Shown here: in pieces, positions 28,448-36,953 of the stretch
Numbering within the stretch: position 1 is the stretch's first letter
How the letters are laid out: every line of letters begins with the position of its first letter
Source: Spirosoma sp. KCTC 42546
GTDB taxonomy: Bacteria > Bacteroidota > Bacteroidia > Cytophagales > Spirosomataceae
Length of the DNA: 64,000 bases
NCBI RefSeq assembly: GCF_006965485.1
Contig: NZ_CP041360.1
Coordinates: 7,172,501 to 7,236,500 of the forward strand
Reading direction: 5' to 3'
Program-made: the position numbers and the translations under genes
Notes under the pieces: generated by a model
The model's input: only the letters and a program-made list of their open reading frames with translations
Told to the model about the DNA's origin: nothing
Databases searched by the model: none

Positions 28448-28759
28448 ATGACAGACGAAGAATTAAAAGAACAAGTCGTACTAGCGCTTAAAGGTGTATA
28501 TGACCCCGAAATTCCGGTGGATGTGTATGAACTGGGCCTTATTTACGACATTAAGATATTTCCGGTCAACAACGTCTATATCCTGATGACGCTGACCTCA
28601 CCTTCCTGCCCTTCGGCGGGTTCTATTCCGGCTGAGATCGAAGAGAAAGTGCGGGCCATTGAGGGTGTCAGCGATGTAAGTGTTGAACTGACCTTCGATC
28701 CCCCCTACTCTACCGAACTAATGTCGGAAGTAGCTAAATTAGAACTGGGATTTATGTGA
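28448..28759 (+). CDS. MIP18/DUF59 family Fe-S assembly protein (SufT-like)
   Basis: 103-aa protein of the DUF59 (MIP18) family, which helps deliver or mature iron-sulfur clusters. DPEIPVDVYELGLIYDI and the conserved Cys motif TSPSCPSAG are clear. The position directly after sufE matches SUF operons of Bacteroidota. It is shorter than the fused SufT of Firmicutes, which is normal for this group. Confidence 0.92.
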   Translation: MTDEELKEQVVLALKGVYDPEIPVDVYELGLIYDIKIFPVNNVYILMTLTSPSCPSAGSIPAEIEEKVRAIEGVSDVSVELTFDPPYSTELMSEVAKLELGFM

Positions 28760-28787
28760 ATTACGACCGCGCGGGCGGCCCCGTTAC

Positions 28788-28861
28788 GAATTACGATGTA
28801 CGATTTAGGTTGTAGCGTAATTCAAGTTCGTAATTTCTTCCCAAATCGTAAATCGTAATTC
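28788..28861. repeat. Imperfect inverted repeat before bacilliredoxin gene
   Basis: gaattacgatgtacgattta at 28788-28807 pairs with aaatcgtaaatcgtaattc at 28843-28861, with further taatt/cgtaa echoes around. Low-complexity palindromic intergenic filler of the kind found at other gene borders here. Confidence 0.55.
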
Positions 28862-28878
28862 AAAATCGTAAATCAACT

Positions 28879-29310
28879 ATGTATCCTCCTCATTTGCTTA
28901 TCCCGATGCGGGAAGACCTGACCAGCGTTGGGTTTGAAGAATTGACTACTGCCGATGCAGTGGTGAACACAATGGAAAATGCTGAAGGCACCATGCTTGT
29001 TGTGGTGAACTCGGTATGTGGCTGTGCGGCTGGTGCTGCTCGTCCGGGTGTGAAAGCAGCTTTAGCGGCCAGCCCAGTGAAGCCCGATAAAATGGTGTCT
29101 GTATTTGCGGGTGGTGATCTGGAAGCCGTCGCTAAAATGCGTGAGTATCTGTTGCCCTATCCTCCATCATCGCCAGCCATTGGCATTTTCAAAGATGGCG
29201 AGTTAGTGCATTTCATTGAACGGCACCACATTGAGGGTCGTTCGGCGCAGATGATTGCTCAGCACCTCGAAATGGCGCTGGAAGAATTCTGCACGCCCGC
29301 AAACGCATAA
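28879..29310 (+). CDS. BrxA/BrxB family bacilliredoxin
   Basis: 143 aa of the YphP/YqiW (bacilliredoxin) family: thioredoxin-like fold with a CGC active site in NSVCGCAAGAARPGV and a family-typical end (HFIERHHIEGRSAQMIA). In bacillithiol users these proteins remove bacillithiol from oxidised protein thiols. Its place at the end of the suf genes is common in Bacteroidota and suggests thiol protection during sulfur transfer. Confidence 0.92.
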   Translation: MYPPHLLIPMREDLTSVGFEELTTADAVVNTMENAEGTMLVVVNSVCGCAAGAARPGVKAALAASPVKPDKMVSVFAGGDLEAVAKMREYLLPYPPSSPAIGIFKDGELVHFIERHHIEGRSAQMIAQHLEMALEEFCTPANA

Positions 29311-29317
29311 GTTTGAC

Positions 29318-29404
29318 AAACTGAAACGGGATGCGGGACTCGGGACATACGCCATATCTCCAAGATATGGCGTATGTCCCGAGTCCCGCATCCCGTTTCA
29401 GTTT
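29318..29404. repeat. Perfect 42-bp inverted repeat with 3-base loop
   Basis: Left arm 29318-29359, loop cca, right arm 29363-29404, with no mismatch. It fills the gap between the converging bacilliredoxin and eboC genes and almost touches the eboC stop. It may serve as a two-way terminator, but the arms are far longer than needed. Confidence 0.9.
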
Positions 29405-29405
29405 A

Positions 29406-30281
29406 CTATGTTACCGCAAACGCCTTCGCTAAAAACCTTGATAACGGCAATAAGCAGAACACCAGAAAAGCCATCGGAAAATTGGCAAAGGCCGCTACCC
29501 AGGCAGCATTCATCACAATAAGCGATAACACCCCCGCCTTTACGGCCAGACCGATATTTCGGCCAACCGGGTCTTTCACGGCCCGCCAGAGTGGCGGAAA
29601 AATATAGTAGCCAAACAGCGCCAGAAACGGCAACGCTGTACCCAGTTGCTGCTGTCGTTGAGCCAGTGCGGCTACACAACCTATAACAAGCGCATACAAC
29701 ATACCGGCAACGCGTAAGATGGTTGGACTGCCGCCATGTACCTCTCCCCGACTAATCATGGTGATAGCGGCAATGTAGGCAATTGGGACTAGTCCCACCC
29801 ATATCCAGGGCAGTATCTGATCGGGCAGTATACTCACGCCCAGCAGCAAATTTAGTCCCCGGCATAAGCCCATATTAACGGGCCCCAGCCAGTTGTGGTG
29901 CTTTCCGAAACGGTCGTAAACAAGCGACGCAATAGAAATGGCAATCGCCAGAAAGCCCGCCGTTTGGTTGACCATAAATGATGCCCCAATGCCAACCACC
30001 AGCAGGCTAACTCCTAATCCAATAGCTGCCGATTTACTAATCGTTCCGCTCGGAATAGGGCGTTCAGGGCGTTCGATAGCGTCTAATTCCGCATCAAATA
30101 CATCATTAAAAACGACACCTCCCCCGTATAGGCCAACAGTAGCCAGAGACAACCAGCCCGCTGGTGCTGGAGAAGAATCGGGAATCAGAAAATAGCCCGC
30201 AATGGCCATTCCTGCCAATACATCGGCAATGGCGGTGACCAGATTGGCCGGACGGGTAAGGGACAGAAGTGCTTTTATCAT
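29406..30281 (-). CDS. eboC: UbiA-family prenyltransferase EboC
   Basis: 291-aa polytopic membrane protein of the UbiA family (start ATG 30281; a TTG at 30293 is also open). The first Asp-rich motif is NDVFDAELDAIERPERPIPSG; a second-motif equivalent is IASLVYDRFGKHH. The ebo cluster is known from scytonemin-making cyanobacteria, where it is needed to move a precursor to the periplasm; the actual substrate of EboC is unknown. eboB lies directly upstream on the same strand and eboA further upstream, which supports the name. Confidence 0.88.
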   Translation of the reverse strand: MIKALLSLTRPANLVTAIADVLAGMAIAGYFLIPDSSPAPAGWLSLATVGLYGGGVVFNDVFDAELDAIERPERPIPSGTISKSAAIGLGVSLLVVGIGASFMVNQTAGFLAIAISIASLVYDRFGKHHNWLGPVNMGLCRGLNLLLGVSILPDQILPWIWVGLVPIAYIAAITMISRGEVHGGSPTILRVAGMLYALVIGCVAALAQRQQQLGTALPFLALFGYYIFPPLWRAVKDPVGRNIGLAVKAGVLSLIVMNAAWVAAFANFPMAFLVFCLLPLSRFLAKAFAVT

Positions 30282-30287
30282 AGTAAC

Positions 30288-30355
30288 GTACAATGTAAAA
30301 TGAATAATGTAAAATGGTGCTTAGTTCATTAACCATTATTCATTTTACATTGTAC
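30288..30355. repeat. Perfect 22-bp inverted repeat between eboB and eboC
   Basis: gtacaatgtaaaatgaataatg at 30288-30309 and its exact reverse complement at 30334-30355. It belongs to the gtaaaatg-type intergenic repeats also seen at 17041 and 40571. Confidence 0.85.
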
Positions 30356-30360
30356 ATTAT

Positions 30361-31293
30361 TCATTTAATTATCGTTGATTCCTTGTCTACCCGCGGTGCC
30401 TGACCTCCGCGCAATACGGAACTGCCGTTGTAACGCTGGCTTTGGTCAATACCAATCGGTTGTGTTAGATCGTCCAGACTGATTTGACCACTTTGAGCAA
30501 AGGCGGTTAAGGCGTTGGTGAACGTAACCAGTTTAATAGCTTCGTCCGAAATACCGCGTTGTTTCATCAGAGCAGCCGTTTTCGGGACGGCAAGTGGATC
30601 GCTAATGCCCCAATCGGCGGCCGAGTTGATCATAATACGCTCAGGCCCGTACTGCTTTACAACTTCTACCATACGTTCGTTCCCCATTTTGGTAAACGGA
30701 TAAATCGTAAATCCAGCCCAGAATCCCCGATCAAGTACTTCGCGCACCGTTTCCTCATTGTTGTGATCAACGATGACCATACCAGGATCAATTCCATGCT
30801 CAATGGCAATGTCCATACTCCGGCTGGTGCCCTGTTTTTTGTCGCGGTGGGGCGTGTGAATCTGGACAGGTAGGCCCGCTTCCCGTGCCAGTTCCAGTTG
30901 CGCCCGGTAGTATTTATCCTCGGCGGGGGTCTGGTCATCAAAGCCTATTTCACCTACCCCTACTACGCCTTCTTTATAGATGAACAACGGCAGGATTTCC
31001 ATAACCTGCTCGGCTAATTCTTCCTGATTCGCTTCTTTGGAGTTCAGTCCGATGGTACAATAGTGCCGGATACCAAACTGCGAGGCCCGAAAGCGCTCCC
31101 ACCCAACCAGACTGGCAAAATAATCCCGGAATGAGTCGACACCCGTGCGGGGCTGGCCCAGCCAGAAAGCAGGTTCAACGACTGCAACGACGCCTGCGTC
31201 GGCCATAGCCTGATAATCATCAGTTGTTCGGGAGGTCATGTGAACGTGCATATCGAAAAACGACATGCCCCGAATGGAATCCATAAAATCCAT
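30361..31293 (-). CDS. eboB: TatD-family metal-dependent hydrolase EboB
   Basis: 310-aa TIM-barrel amidohydrolase-like protein. Metal ligands are visible: DMHVH near residue 14, GVGEIGFDDQ, QIHTPHRDK and VIVDHNNEE, with MINSAADWGISDPLAVP closing the site. Family members are cytosolic; in the ebo cluster the substrate is not known. It sits between eboC and, across two plus-strand genes, eboA. Confidence 0.9.
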   Translation of the reverse strand: MDFMDSIRGMSFFDMHVHMTSRTTDDYQAMADAGVVAVVEPAFWLGQPRTGVDSFRDYFASLVGWERFRASQFGIRHYCTIGLNSKEANQEELAEQVMEILPLFIYKEGVVGVGEIGFDDQTPAEDKYYRAQLELAREAGLPVQIHTPHRDKKQGTSRSMDIAIEHGIDPGMVIVDHNNEETVREVLDRGFWAGFTIYPFTKMGNERMVEVVKQYGPERIMINSAADWGISDPLAVPKTAALMKQRGISDEAIKLVTFTNALTAFAQSGQISLDDLTQPIGIDQSQRYNGSSVLRGGQAPRVDKESTIIK

Positions 31294-31458
31294 AATACGT
31301 CTTGGTTAACCGCATTTGGCAAATACGGTAGGTAATGAGCGGGTAAAGTTCTCAAAAAAACTGGCTCTGTCCCACATGATTTTTACCCATATTTTAATTC
31401 AGTTTCTGCAAACTTCATAGTAGTCTATTCGTTTTATAGATAGACAATAAATACAGCT

Positions 31459-32124
31459 ATGAATATGCTTCAACAACGCAAGTCAGGAAAAGGGAGCCTT
31501 TGGGCGATACTACTGCTACTAACGGCAGTTGGGGGGTTAACTTCCTGCCGCGAAAATGCAGTCAATGATTTAAGCCCTGCCGATAGTCCGGTCTATATTA
31601 CCAACTATGATCGCTCCATCAACTTCGGTCAGTATAAAACGTTCAGTTTGCCCGATTCGGTTATTGTAGAGTCGAATGATGCCTATGCTACTGCACAAAC
31701 TACTATTTCAAACCAGTTTGTATCGAACGTGGCCAATGCGCTAACCACACGCGGATTCAAGCGGGTAACAAAAGGTGATAGCGCCGATTTGGGTGTGGCT
31801 ATTATTCGGGTGAACAATCAGTACACGGGCATTGCATCTAATCCGTACTCCTACTATTCAAGCTATTGGGGATACGGGGGGTTGGGGGGCTATGGGTATT
31901 CGCCTTATTATCCCAGTTATTACACCTATCAGGTTACTGACCAATACTGGGAAATTCAGATTGTTGACCTGAAAAATCGGGCGACTACGAGTGATGGCCA
32001 GCAACAACTAAATGTTATCTATGATGCTACAATCCGGGGTACCGATATCACGGATACGCAGGCCGTCGATCTGGCAACCACGGCCATTTTCAATCAATCG
32101 CCTTATTTGCAGGTAACCCAATAG
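31459..32124 (+). CDS. DUF4136 lipoprotein
   Basis: 221 aa with a lipoprotein signal (LLLTAVGGLTSC) and the DUF4136 pattern: NYDRSINFGQYKTFSLPDS, repeated conserved NALTTRGFKRV, an Tyr/Gly-rich middle loop, and YWEIQIVDLKN. Outer-membrane or periplasmic lipoprotein of unknown function. The following beta-barrel gene starts 5 bases later, so both are one operon. They interrupt the eboA-eboB pair. Confidence 0.88.
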   Translation: MNMLQQRKSGKGSLWAILLLLTAVGGLTSCRENAVNDLSPADSPVYITNYDRSINFGQYKTFSLPDSVIVESNDAYATAQTTISNQFVSNVANALTTRGFKRVTKGDSADLGVAIIRVNNQYTGIASNPYSYYSSYWGYGGLGGYGYSPYYPSYYTYQVTDQYWEIQIVDLKNRATTSDGQQQLNVIYDATIRGTDITDTQAVDLATTAIFNQSPYLQVTQ

Positions 32125-32129
32125 ACATT

Positions 32130-32783
32130 ATGAAACGGCTTATCGTACTAATCGCCCTGTTTGGTCTGACAACGTCGGCCTGGGCGCAATATAAAAACGA
32201 ATACAACCCGGAATCATCCATTTATGACCGGTACGTCACCTTCAACATTTCAGCTCGCTATGGCGTCTCGTTCCCAATGGGCGGACAACAGAGCTACGTC
32301 GACAAGGTGTCGCCGACGAACCTCGCGCTGGATGCCGAATGGTTATTCCCTAAACGCTTCTCAATCGGTTTAAAGACGGGTTATCAATACACAAAGCAAC
32401 GGTTGCCGAGACAAGTGTATCAATATGACGACCAGTCTATTTCGGCGGTTCAAACCCGAACCTTATCTATGATTCCGGCTATGATTTCATTGTCGTACTA
32501 CTTTTCGGATAACGCAGCAGCCATTAGGCCATATGTGCAGATGGCGGGAGGGGGCGCTTTTGTGGATTACACCAATTATTTTGGTCCGCTTGCCGACCAG
32601 AAAAGTGGCTTTAAAGGGGCGCTTGCACCCGCTATTGGGCTGAAATATTATGGCCGCCGGGAGCAGGGATTGGGTGCCGAAATTCAGGCGCAATATCAGA
32701 ATGTGTTCTTCAATTATGACTTGCTGAAGAACTCAGCTCCCTCATTGATGCTGTCAGCCGGGATTGTGTATCGGTGGTATTAA
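32130..32783 (+). CDS. Outer-membrane beta-barrel protein
   Basis: 217 aa with a signal peptide ending SAWAQ and alternating beta strands (FNISARYGVSFPMG, IGLKTGYQYTK, MIPAMISLSYYF, LMLSAGIVYRWY); the final aromatic residue fits an outer-membrane insertion signal. About eight strands can be counted, like small PorT/OmpW-type barrels. Function unknown; linked to the DUF4136 lipoprotein. Confidence 0.82.
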   Translation: MKRLIVLIALFGLTTSAWAQYKNEYNPESSIYDRYVTFNISARYGVSFPMGGQQSYVDKVSPTNLALDAEWLFPKRFSIGLKTGYQYTKQRLPRQVYQYDDQSISAVQTRTLSMIPAMISLSYYFSDNAAAIRPYVQMAGGGAFVDYTNYFGPLADQKSGFKGALAPAIGLKYYGRREQGLGAEIQAQYQNVFFNYDLLKNSAPSLMLSAGIVYRWY

Positions 32784-32787
32784 ACGA

Positions 32788-32880
32788 GTTTGTAGTTTGA
32801 GGTCCGTAGTTTGACGTTGGCTGACGCGTAAGCTTTTCATGCGTCAGCCAACGTCAAACTACGGACCTCAAACTACAAAC
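32788..32880. repeat. Perfect 40-bp inverted repeat between converging genes
   Basis: Arms 32788-32827 and 32841-32880 are exact reverse complements around a 13-base loop. It fills the gap between the barrel gene and eboA, ending at the eboA stop codon. A two-way terminator role is likely. Confidence 0.9.
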
Positions 32881-33557
32881 TAATTCATCAACTCCTCCAT
32901 ATGGGCAGGCAAACTACGCCCGGCAGCTCGGCGTTCGGCAGCAAAATCAGCCAACGTTTTAGCGAGTCGGGCGTTATTGCGTTCGCTTAATCCGGTAATC
33001 TGCGTAACGTCTTTATCGGTGAAAAATGCTTTCATAACCAGTTGATTCCAGGCGGCTTCATCGAAGTAATCAGCGGGGTACGGATTGTGCAGCATAATGG
33101 CTGATTGCACATCGGCAATGTTGTTTCGAATGCCTTCCGTTGCCTGAAATTTCCACGCTTCAGGGTGCGCCAATACGGGTAGCGATGAATAAAGTGCCAC
33201 TAACTCGTTCATTTCTGCGGCTTTAAACAACTGGCTAATGGTACTCACATAGGTAGCCTGATCATCGGCCGGAAGCTGAAGCAGCCACCACACCCGTGCC
33301 AGTCGGTCGATTGTCCAGCCCGTAACCGTAAAGCCCGGTCGAAGGCGCTCAAGAGCGAAAGCCATATCTGAGGGGACCTCCAGTAACTGTTTCCCCACAA
33401 AACGAGGCAGGGCGGTAAACACCCTATAGAACGCGGAGACCTGCGGACTGGTATGAAAGGCATCGGCCTGCTGCCGCAGATAATTAACCGCTTTTTCGGA
33501 GTTGGGTTGCTGTTCAATCAGATAAAACAGCGTTTGGCTCATCTGGGAAATATTCAT
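32880..33557 (-). CDS. eboA: EboA domain protein
   Basis: 225-aa, mostly helical protein recognised as EboA by its overall layout: an N-terminal helical region, RLARVWWLLQLP, a TEGIRNNIADVQSAIMLHNPYPADYFDE block, and the closing AERRAAGRSLPAHMEELM. Molecular function unknown; it is the first gene of the cluster in cyanobacteria. Here it is separated from eboB and eboC by two plus-strand envelope genes. Confidence 0.85.
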   Translation of the reverse strand: MNISQMSQTLFYLIEQQPNSEKAVNYLRQQADAFHTSPQVSAFYRVFTALPRFVGKQLLEVPSDMAFALERLRPGFTVTGWTIDRLARVWWLLQLPADDQATYVSTISQLFKAAEMNELVALYSSLPVLAHPEAWKFQATEGIRNNIADVQSAIMLHNPYPADYFDEAAWNQLVMKAFFTDKDVTQITGLSERNNARLAKTLADFAAERRAAGRSLPAHMEELMN

Positions 33558-33676
33558 ACTGCAAAAATACTTGCGTTATTAATTAGCCTACTTACAAAAA
33601 TCACATTAGTAGATGACTATACTCGCCTTTACCTAGTCAGGTGATGGCTTCCTACTGTCTTGCCCTTCCTTTGACC

Positions 33677-35494
33677 ATGAAAAAAACAATACTACTTGCA
33701 GTTGCATTCATTTATTTCACGAACCTATGCGTTTTTGCTCAGCAGGCAACTGATTACGTCTGGTGGAACCCTGCTCAGGCCACTACGCCTGTGATTGAAG
33801 GGCAAGCCTGGTCTGGTAAAGCAATCCAGAATCCATATGATCGGTTGCCCACTCAGGCCGAAAAAAGTGTACGGAAAGAAGTCTGGAACTTATCGCACAA
33901 CGCAGCAGGTCTACTGATCCGGTTCAGAGCCAGCACCGATCAGATCATGGTTCGGTATGTTGTAACTGGGAAACAGGCATTGCCCCATATGCCCGCTACG
34001 GGTGTTAGTGGCGTCGATTTATATGCCATTAACAGCGATGGCGATGCGCTTTGGTGCGCAGGCAAGTACACCTTTGGCGATACCATTCAGTACCGATTTA
34101 CCGGCCTCGAACCCAATGACACCTACCATCAGAAAGGACGCGAATACCGTTTGTATCTGCCCCTATACAATTCCGTTAAATGGCTAGAAATTGGCGTACC
34201 CACTAGCGTAACCCTCACTCCTCTGCCCGTTCGAGCCGATAAGCCAATTGTAGTCTACGGCACGTCGATTGCCCAGGGTGCCTGTGCATCGCGACCGGGT
34301 ATGGCCTGGACATCTATTCTAGGGCGAAAGCTGGATCGGCCCGTTATCAATCTGGGTTTTTCGGGCAATGGTCGACTGGAAAAAGAAGTGGTTGATCTCC
34401 TGCCCGAGATCGACGCGAAACTGTACGTGCTGGATTGCCTCCCGAACTTAGTTGCAACGGTTGGCATTAAACCCGACGAGATAAAAACCCGGATCATCGA
34501 ATCGGTAAAAGCCCTCCGGCGGCAAAAACCGACCACCCCGATTCTATTAGTCGAACACGCGGGCTATACAGAAGGCAGCCTGAACCCAACCCGACGGCAA
34601 CTGTATACAGACGTAAATGAACTGATGCAGCAGGCGTTTGCCCAATTGAAAAGCGAAGGTATCCAGAAACTGTATCTGCTGCCCAAATCAGCCATTAATC
34701 TATCCAACGATGCCATGGTGGATGGCACTCACCCCACAGATTTGGGCATGCAGCAATATGCTGACGCCTACGAACGTAGCATTCGCCCGATCCTAAATGA
34801 ACCGGTTGGTGACGTTTCTACGATGAAGCCCCTGACCCAATACCGCGATGCGCGCAGCTACGATTGGGAAACCCGCCATCTGGCCATTTTGGCACGACTG
34901 AAAAGCAATCCTCCGCGCATTGTTTTCTTCGGCAACTCCATCACGCATTTCTGGGGTGGCGAACCGAAAATAGACCGGGCGTCTGGCGTTGATAGCTGGA
35001 ACAGCATCCTGGAGCCGCTGGGTGTTCAGAATATGGGTTATGGCTGGGATCGCATCGAGAATGTGTTGTGGCGAGTATATCATGGTGAACTTGATGGCTA
35101 CTCTCCAGCGCAGATCGTTATCATGATTGGCACGAACAATCTCCAATTCAACACCGATGCCGAGATTGCCGACGGCCTTGGCTTTCTGGTACGCGCTATG
35201 CAGGCTCGCCAGCCCAACGCAGAAATTTTACTGATTGGCCTATTGCCGCGCAGGCAAATGGAGCCCCGCATTACTGCTCTGAATCAACGCATTGCGCAGG
35301 TGGCAGGCGAAGTAAACGCTACGTTCATTCAGCCGGGCACTATATTTCTAAAGTCGGATGGAAAAATTGATGAGGCTTTTTTTAGCGATGGTTTACATCC
35401 AAATGCCGAAGGTTACCGGCAATTAGCCGCCAAGCTAGTGCCTTCGTTGAAAGCTGTTGAGGTAGCGCCAGTTCCTAAAGGCAGAAAAAAATAA
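33677..35494 (+). CDS. Secreted protein with two SGNH/GDSL hydrolase domains
   Basis: 605 aa from the ATG at 33677, which starts a clear signal peptide (LLAVAFIYFTNLCVFAQ); an upstream ATG at 33641 is open but less likely. An N-terminal beta-sandwich (about 35-190) precedes SGNH domain 1 (VVYGTSIAQGACASRPG, NLGFSGNGRLE, DGTHPTDLGMQQYADAY) and SGNH domain 2 (IVFFGNSITHFWGG, IMIGTNNLQFN, DGLHPNAEGYRQLA). Both domains keep the Ser and the Asp-His pair. It probably deacetylates or de-esterifies polysaccharide. The IS element starts 1 base after its stop. Confidence 0.9.
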   Translation: MKKTILLAVAFIYFTNLCVFAQQATDYVWWNPAQATTPVIEGQAWSGKAIQNPYDRLPTQAEKSVRKEVWNLSHNAAGLLIRFRASTDQIMVRYVVTGKQALPHMPATGVSGVDLYAINSDGDALWCAGKYTFGDTIQYRFTGLEPNDTYHQKGREYRLYLPLYNSVKWLEIGVPTSVTLTPLPVRADKPIVVYGTSIAQGACASRPGMAWTSILGRKLDRPVINLGFSGNGRLEKEVVDLLPEIDAKLYVLDCLPNLVATVGIKPDEIKTRIIESVKALRRQKPTTPILLVEHAGYTEGSLNPTRRQLYTDVNELMQQAFAQLKSEGIQKLYLLPKSAINLSNDAMVDGTHPTDLGMQQYADAYERSIRPILNEPVGDVSTMKPLTQYRDARSYDWETRHLAILARLKSNPPRIVFFGNSITHFWGGEPKIDRASGVDSWNSILEPLGVQNMGYGWDRIENVLWRVYHGELDGYSPAQIVIMIGTNNLQFNTDAEIADGLGFLVRAMQARQPNAEILLIGLLPRRQMEPRITALNQRIAQVAGEVNATFIQPGTIFLKSDGKIDEAFFSDGLHPNAEGYRQLAAKLVPSLKAVEVAPVPKGRKK

Positions 35495-35495
35495 C

Positions 35496-36460
35496 TAATC
35501 TAAGTTGTATGTCACAAGTTTGTTTCGAGGGTATAGGCTATCAAAAACAACACGATTTTAATAAGGAAACCGGCTTCAGTAACGGCATGAATTTTCTTAG
35601 GAAATCGCATCGTAATCTGGCTAAAGGCCTGCTCAATCCGTTGGCGAAGTTGCTTTTTGTAAGCAGCTTCCCAAGCTTGATCGGGGCGTTGGCTATTACT
35701 TTTTCGTTGTATTCTTAAATTAACCTCCTCACCCTCAGCATACAAATCCTCTTGCTCGTAATCGGTGTAGCCCGAGTCCCCATAGACTTCGCTACCTGCT
35801 GGCAACGTCAAATGCATCATCTGAAGCGCCGTCACATCCACATACGAACCCGGCAGAATAAAAAACTGAACCGGTTGCTTGTCGCGGGTGGTGATGAGTT
35901 GAACACGAAAGCCAAAAAAGAATCGACGCTTCGACGCAATCTTCCCTCGATATTCCTCCCCTTTGACTAACCGCGATCGGCCAATGCGGATGTTGTCACA
36001 AACTGCCACAGGAAACGAATCGATCAGGTATTCTCCGCTCAGATTGAGTGCTTTGAAAAAATCAGCCAGATAGTAGAACAAGGCACTCAGTGTGGTCGCC
36101 AGGCGGTGAAGACGACGATTGAACGCCGATTTCTCAAGCATGACAATACCTTGCTTATCAGCCATGTAGAGCATAGCCGAGGCTTGATTGCCACCAAAGA
36201 AAGGGGCCGATATGATGGCGGTTGTCAACACGATACTGTCGCTAACTTTAGGAGTTGTCTGGGGTTTTACACTCCCCTGATTTTTGCCCACTTCGATGAA
36301 ATAATCATCCAAAAAGCAATAAATTGCCACTACTTTCTCAGACATAGCTGGTTAGATTTACCTCTGTTTTCGCACTTCAAAGGTAGTCTGGCTTGTGCTA
36401 TGTCTGTTTTTTTAAGGGGTTTGCCTATCAAATCAATCGCCTTTCATACAACTTAGATTA
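35496..36460. mobile_element. IS982-family insertion sequence
   Basis: 965-bp element with 16-bp perfect terminal inverted repeats taatctaagttgtatg (35496-35511 and 36445-36460) around one transposase gene. No clear target duplication is visible by eye. It appears complete. Confidence 0.85.
35512..36345 (-). CDS. IS982 family transposase
   Basis: 277 aa with a DDE layout: YLIDSFPVAVCDNIRIGRS holds the first Asp, VYGDSGYTDYEQEDLY the second, and RQRIEQAFSQITMRFP the Glu. Length and motifs fit IS982. The frame is intact, so the element may still be active. Its stop lies directly at the left inverted repeat. Confidence 0.93.
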   Translation of the reverse strand: MSEKVVAIYCFLDDYFIEVGKNQGSVKPQTTPKVSDSIVLTTAIISAPFFGGNQASAMLYMADKQGIVMLEKSAFNRRLHRLATTLSALFYYLADFFKALNLSGEYLIDSFPVAVCDNIRIGRSRLVKGEEYRGKIASKRRFFFGFRVQLITTRDKQPVQFFILPGSYVDVTALQMMHLTLPAGSEVYGDSGYTDYEQEDLYAEGEEVNLRIQRKSNSQRPDQAWEAAYKKQLRQRIEQAFSQITMRFPKKIHAVTEAGFLIKIVLFLIAYTLETNL

Positions 36461-36492
36461 ACTATCTATTTTAAGCTAAACCCAACGTGACC

Positions 36493-36795
36493 ATGCTTTT
36501 TATCACGCAATTAATCTACATAATTGAAGGGAAGGAAGCGGTGTTTCATCAATTTGAGGACATTGCCATTCCAGCCATCTCAAATTACAACGGGCGGCTC
36601 TTACTACGGGTAAGACCCGAAGCCAGCTCATTTATTGAGCACACGATTGACAAACCCTATGAAATACATCTTGTAGAGTTTGACAGCGAACAGGATTTTA
36701 AAAACTTCATGCAGGACGAAGAGCGCAAGAAGTTTCTGTACTTAAAAGAACAATCCATAAAAGCATCAATCCTGATTCAGGGGACAAAGTTGTGA
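36493..36795 (+). CDS. DUF1330-like small protein
   Basis: 100 aa (ATG 36493; a GTG at 36487 is open). The pattern (LIYIIEGKEAVFHQFEDIAIP, GRLLLRVRPEAS, YEIHLVEFDSEQDFKNFMQDEE) is that of DUF1330/ferredoxin-like dimeric alpha-beta barrel proteins. Substrate unknown. It lies just right of the IS element, which may have separated it from an earlier neighbour. Confidence 0.75.
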   Translation: MLFITQLIYIIEGKEAVFHQFEDIAIPAISNYNGRLLLRVRPEASSFIEHTIDKPYEIHLVEFDSEQDFKNFMQDEERKKFLYLKEQSIKASILIQGTKL

Positions 36796-36953
36796 GGCCA
36801 TCATTAAGCGTAGTCTCGGACCAGGCCGAATGAGGAACAGGTTAGCGTTACCAGTAGGAAAGAAGCATATAGTTTATTTAATTAGCCAACCAATGGCCTT
36901 CTTGAGGGCTGAACAGGCTATTAGTCTACTAGTTGTACTTAAGCTATACAGGT

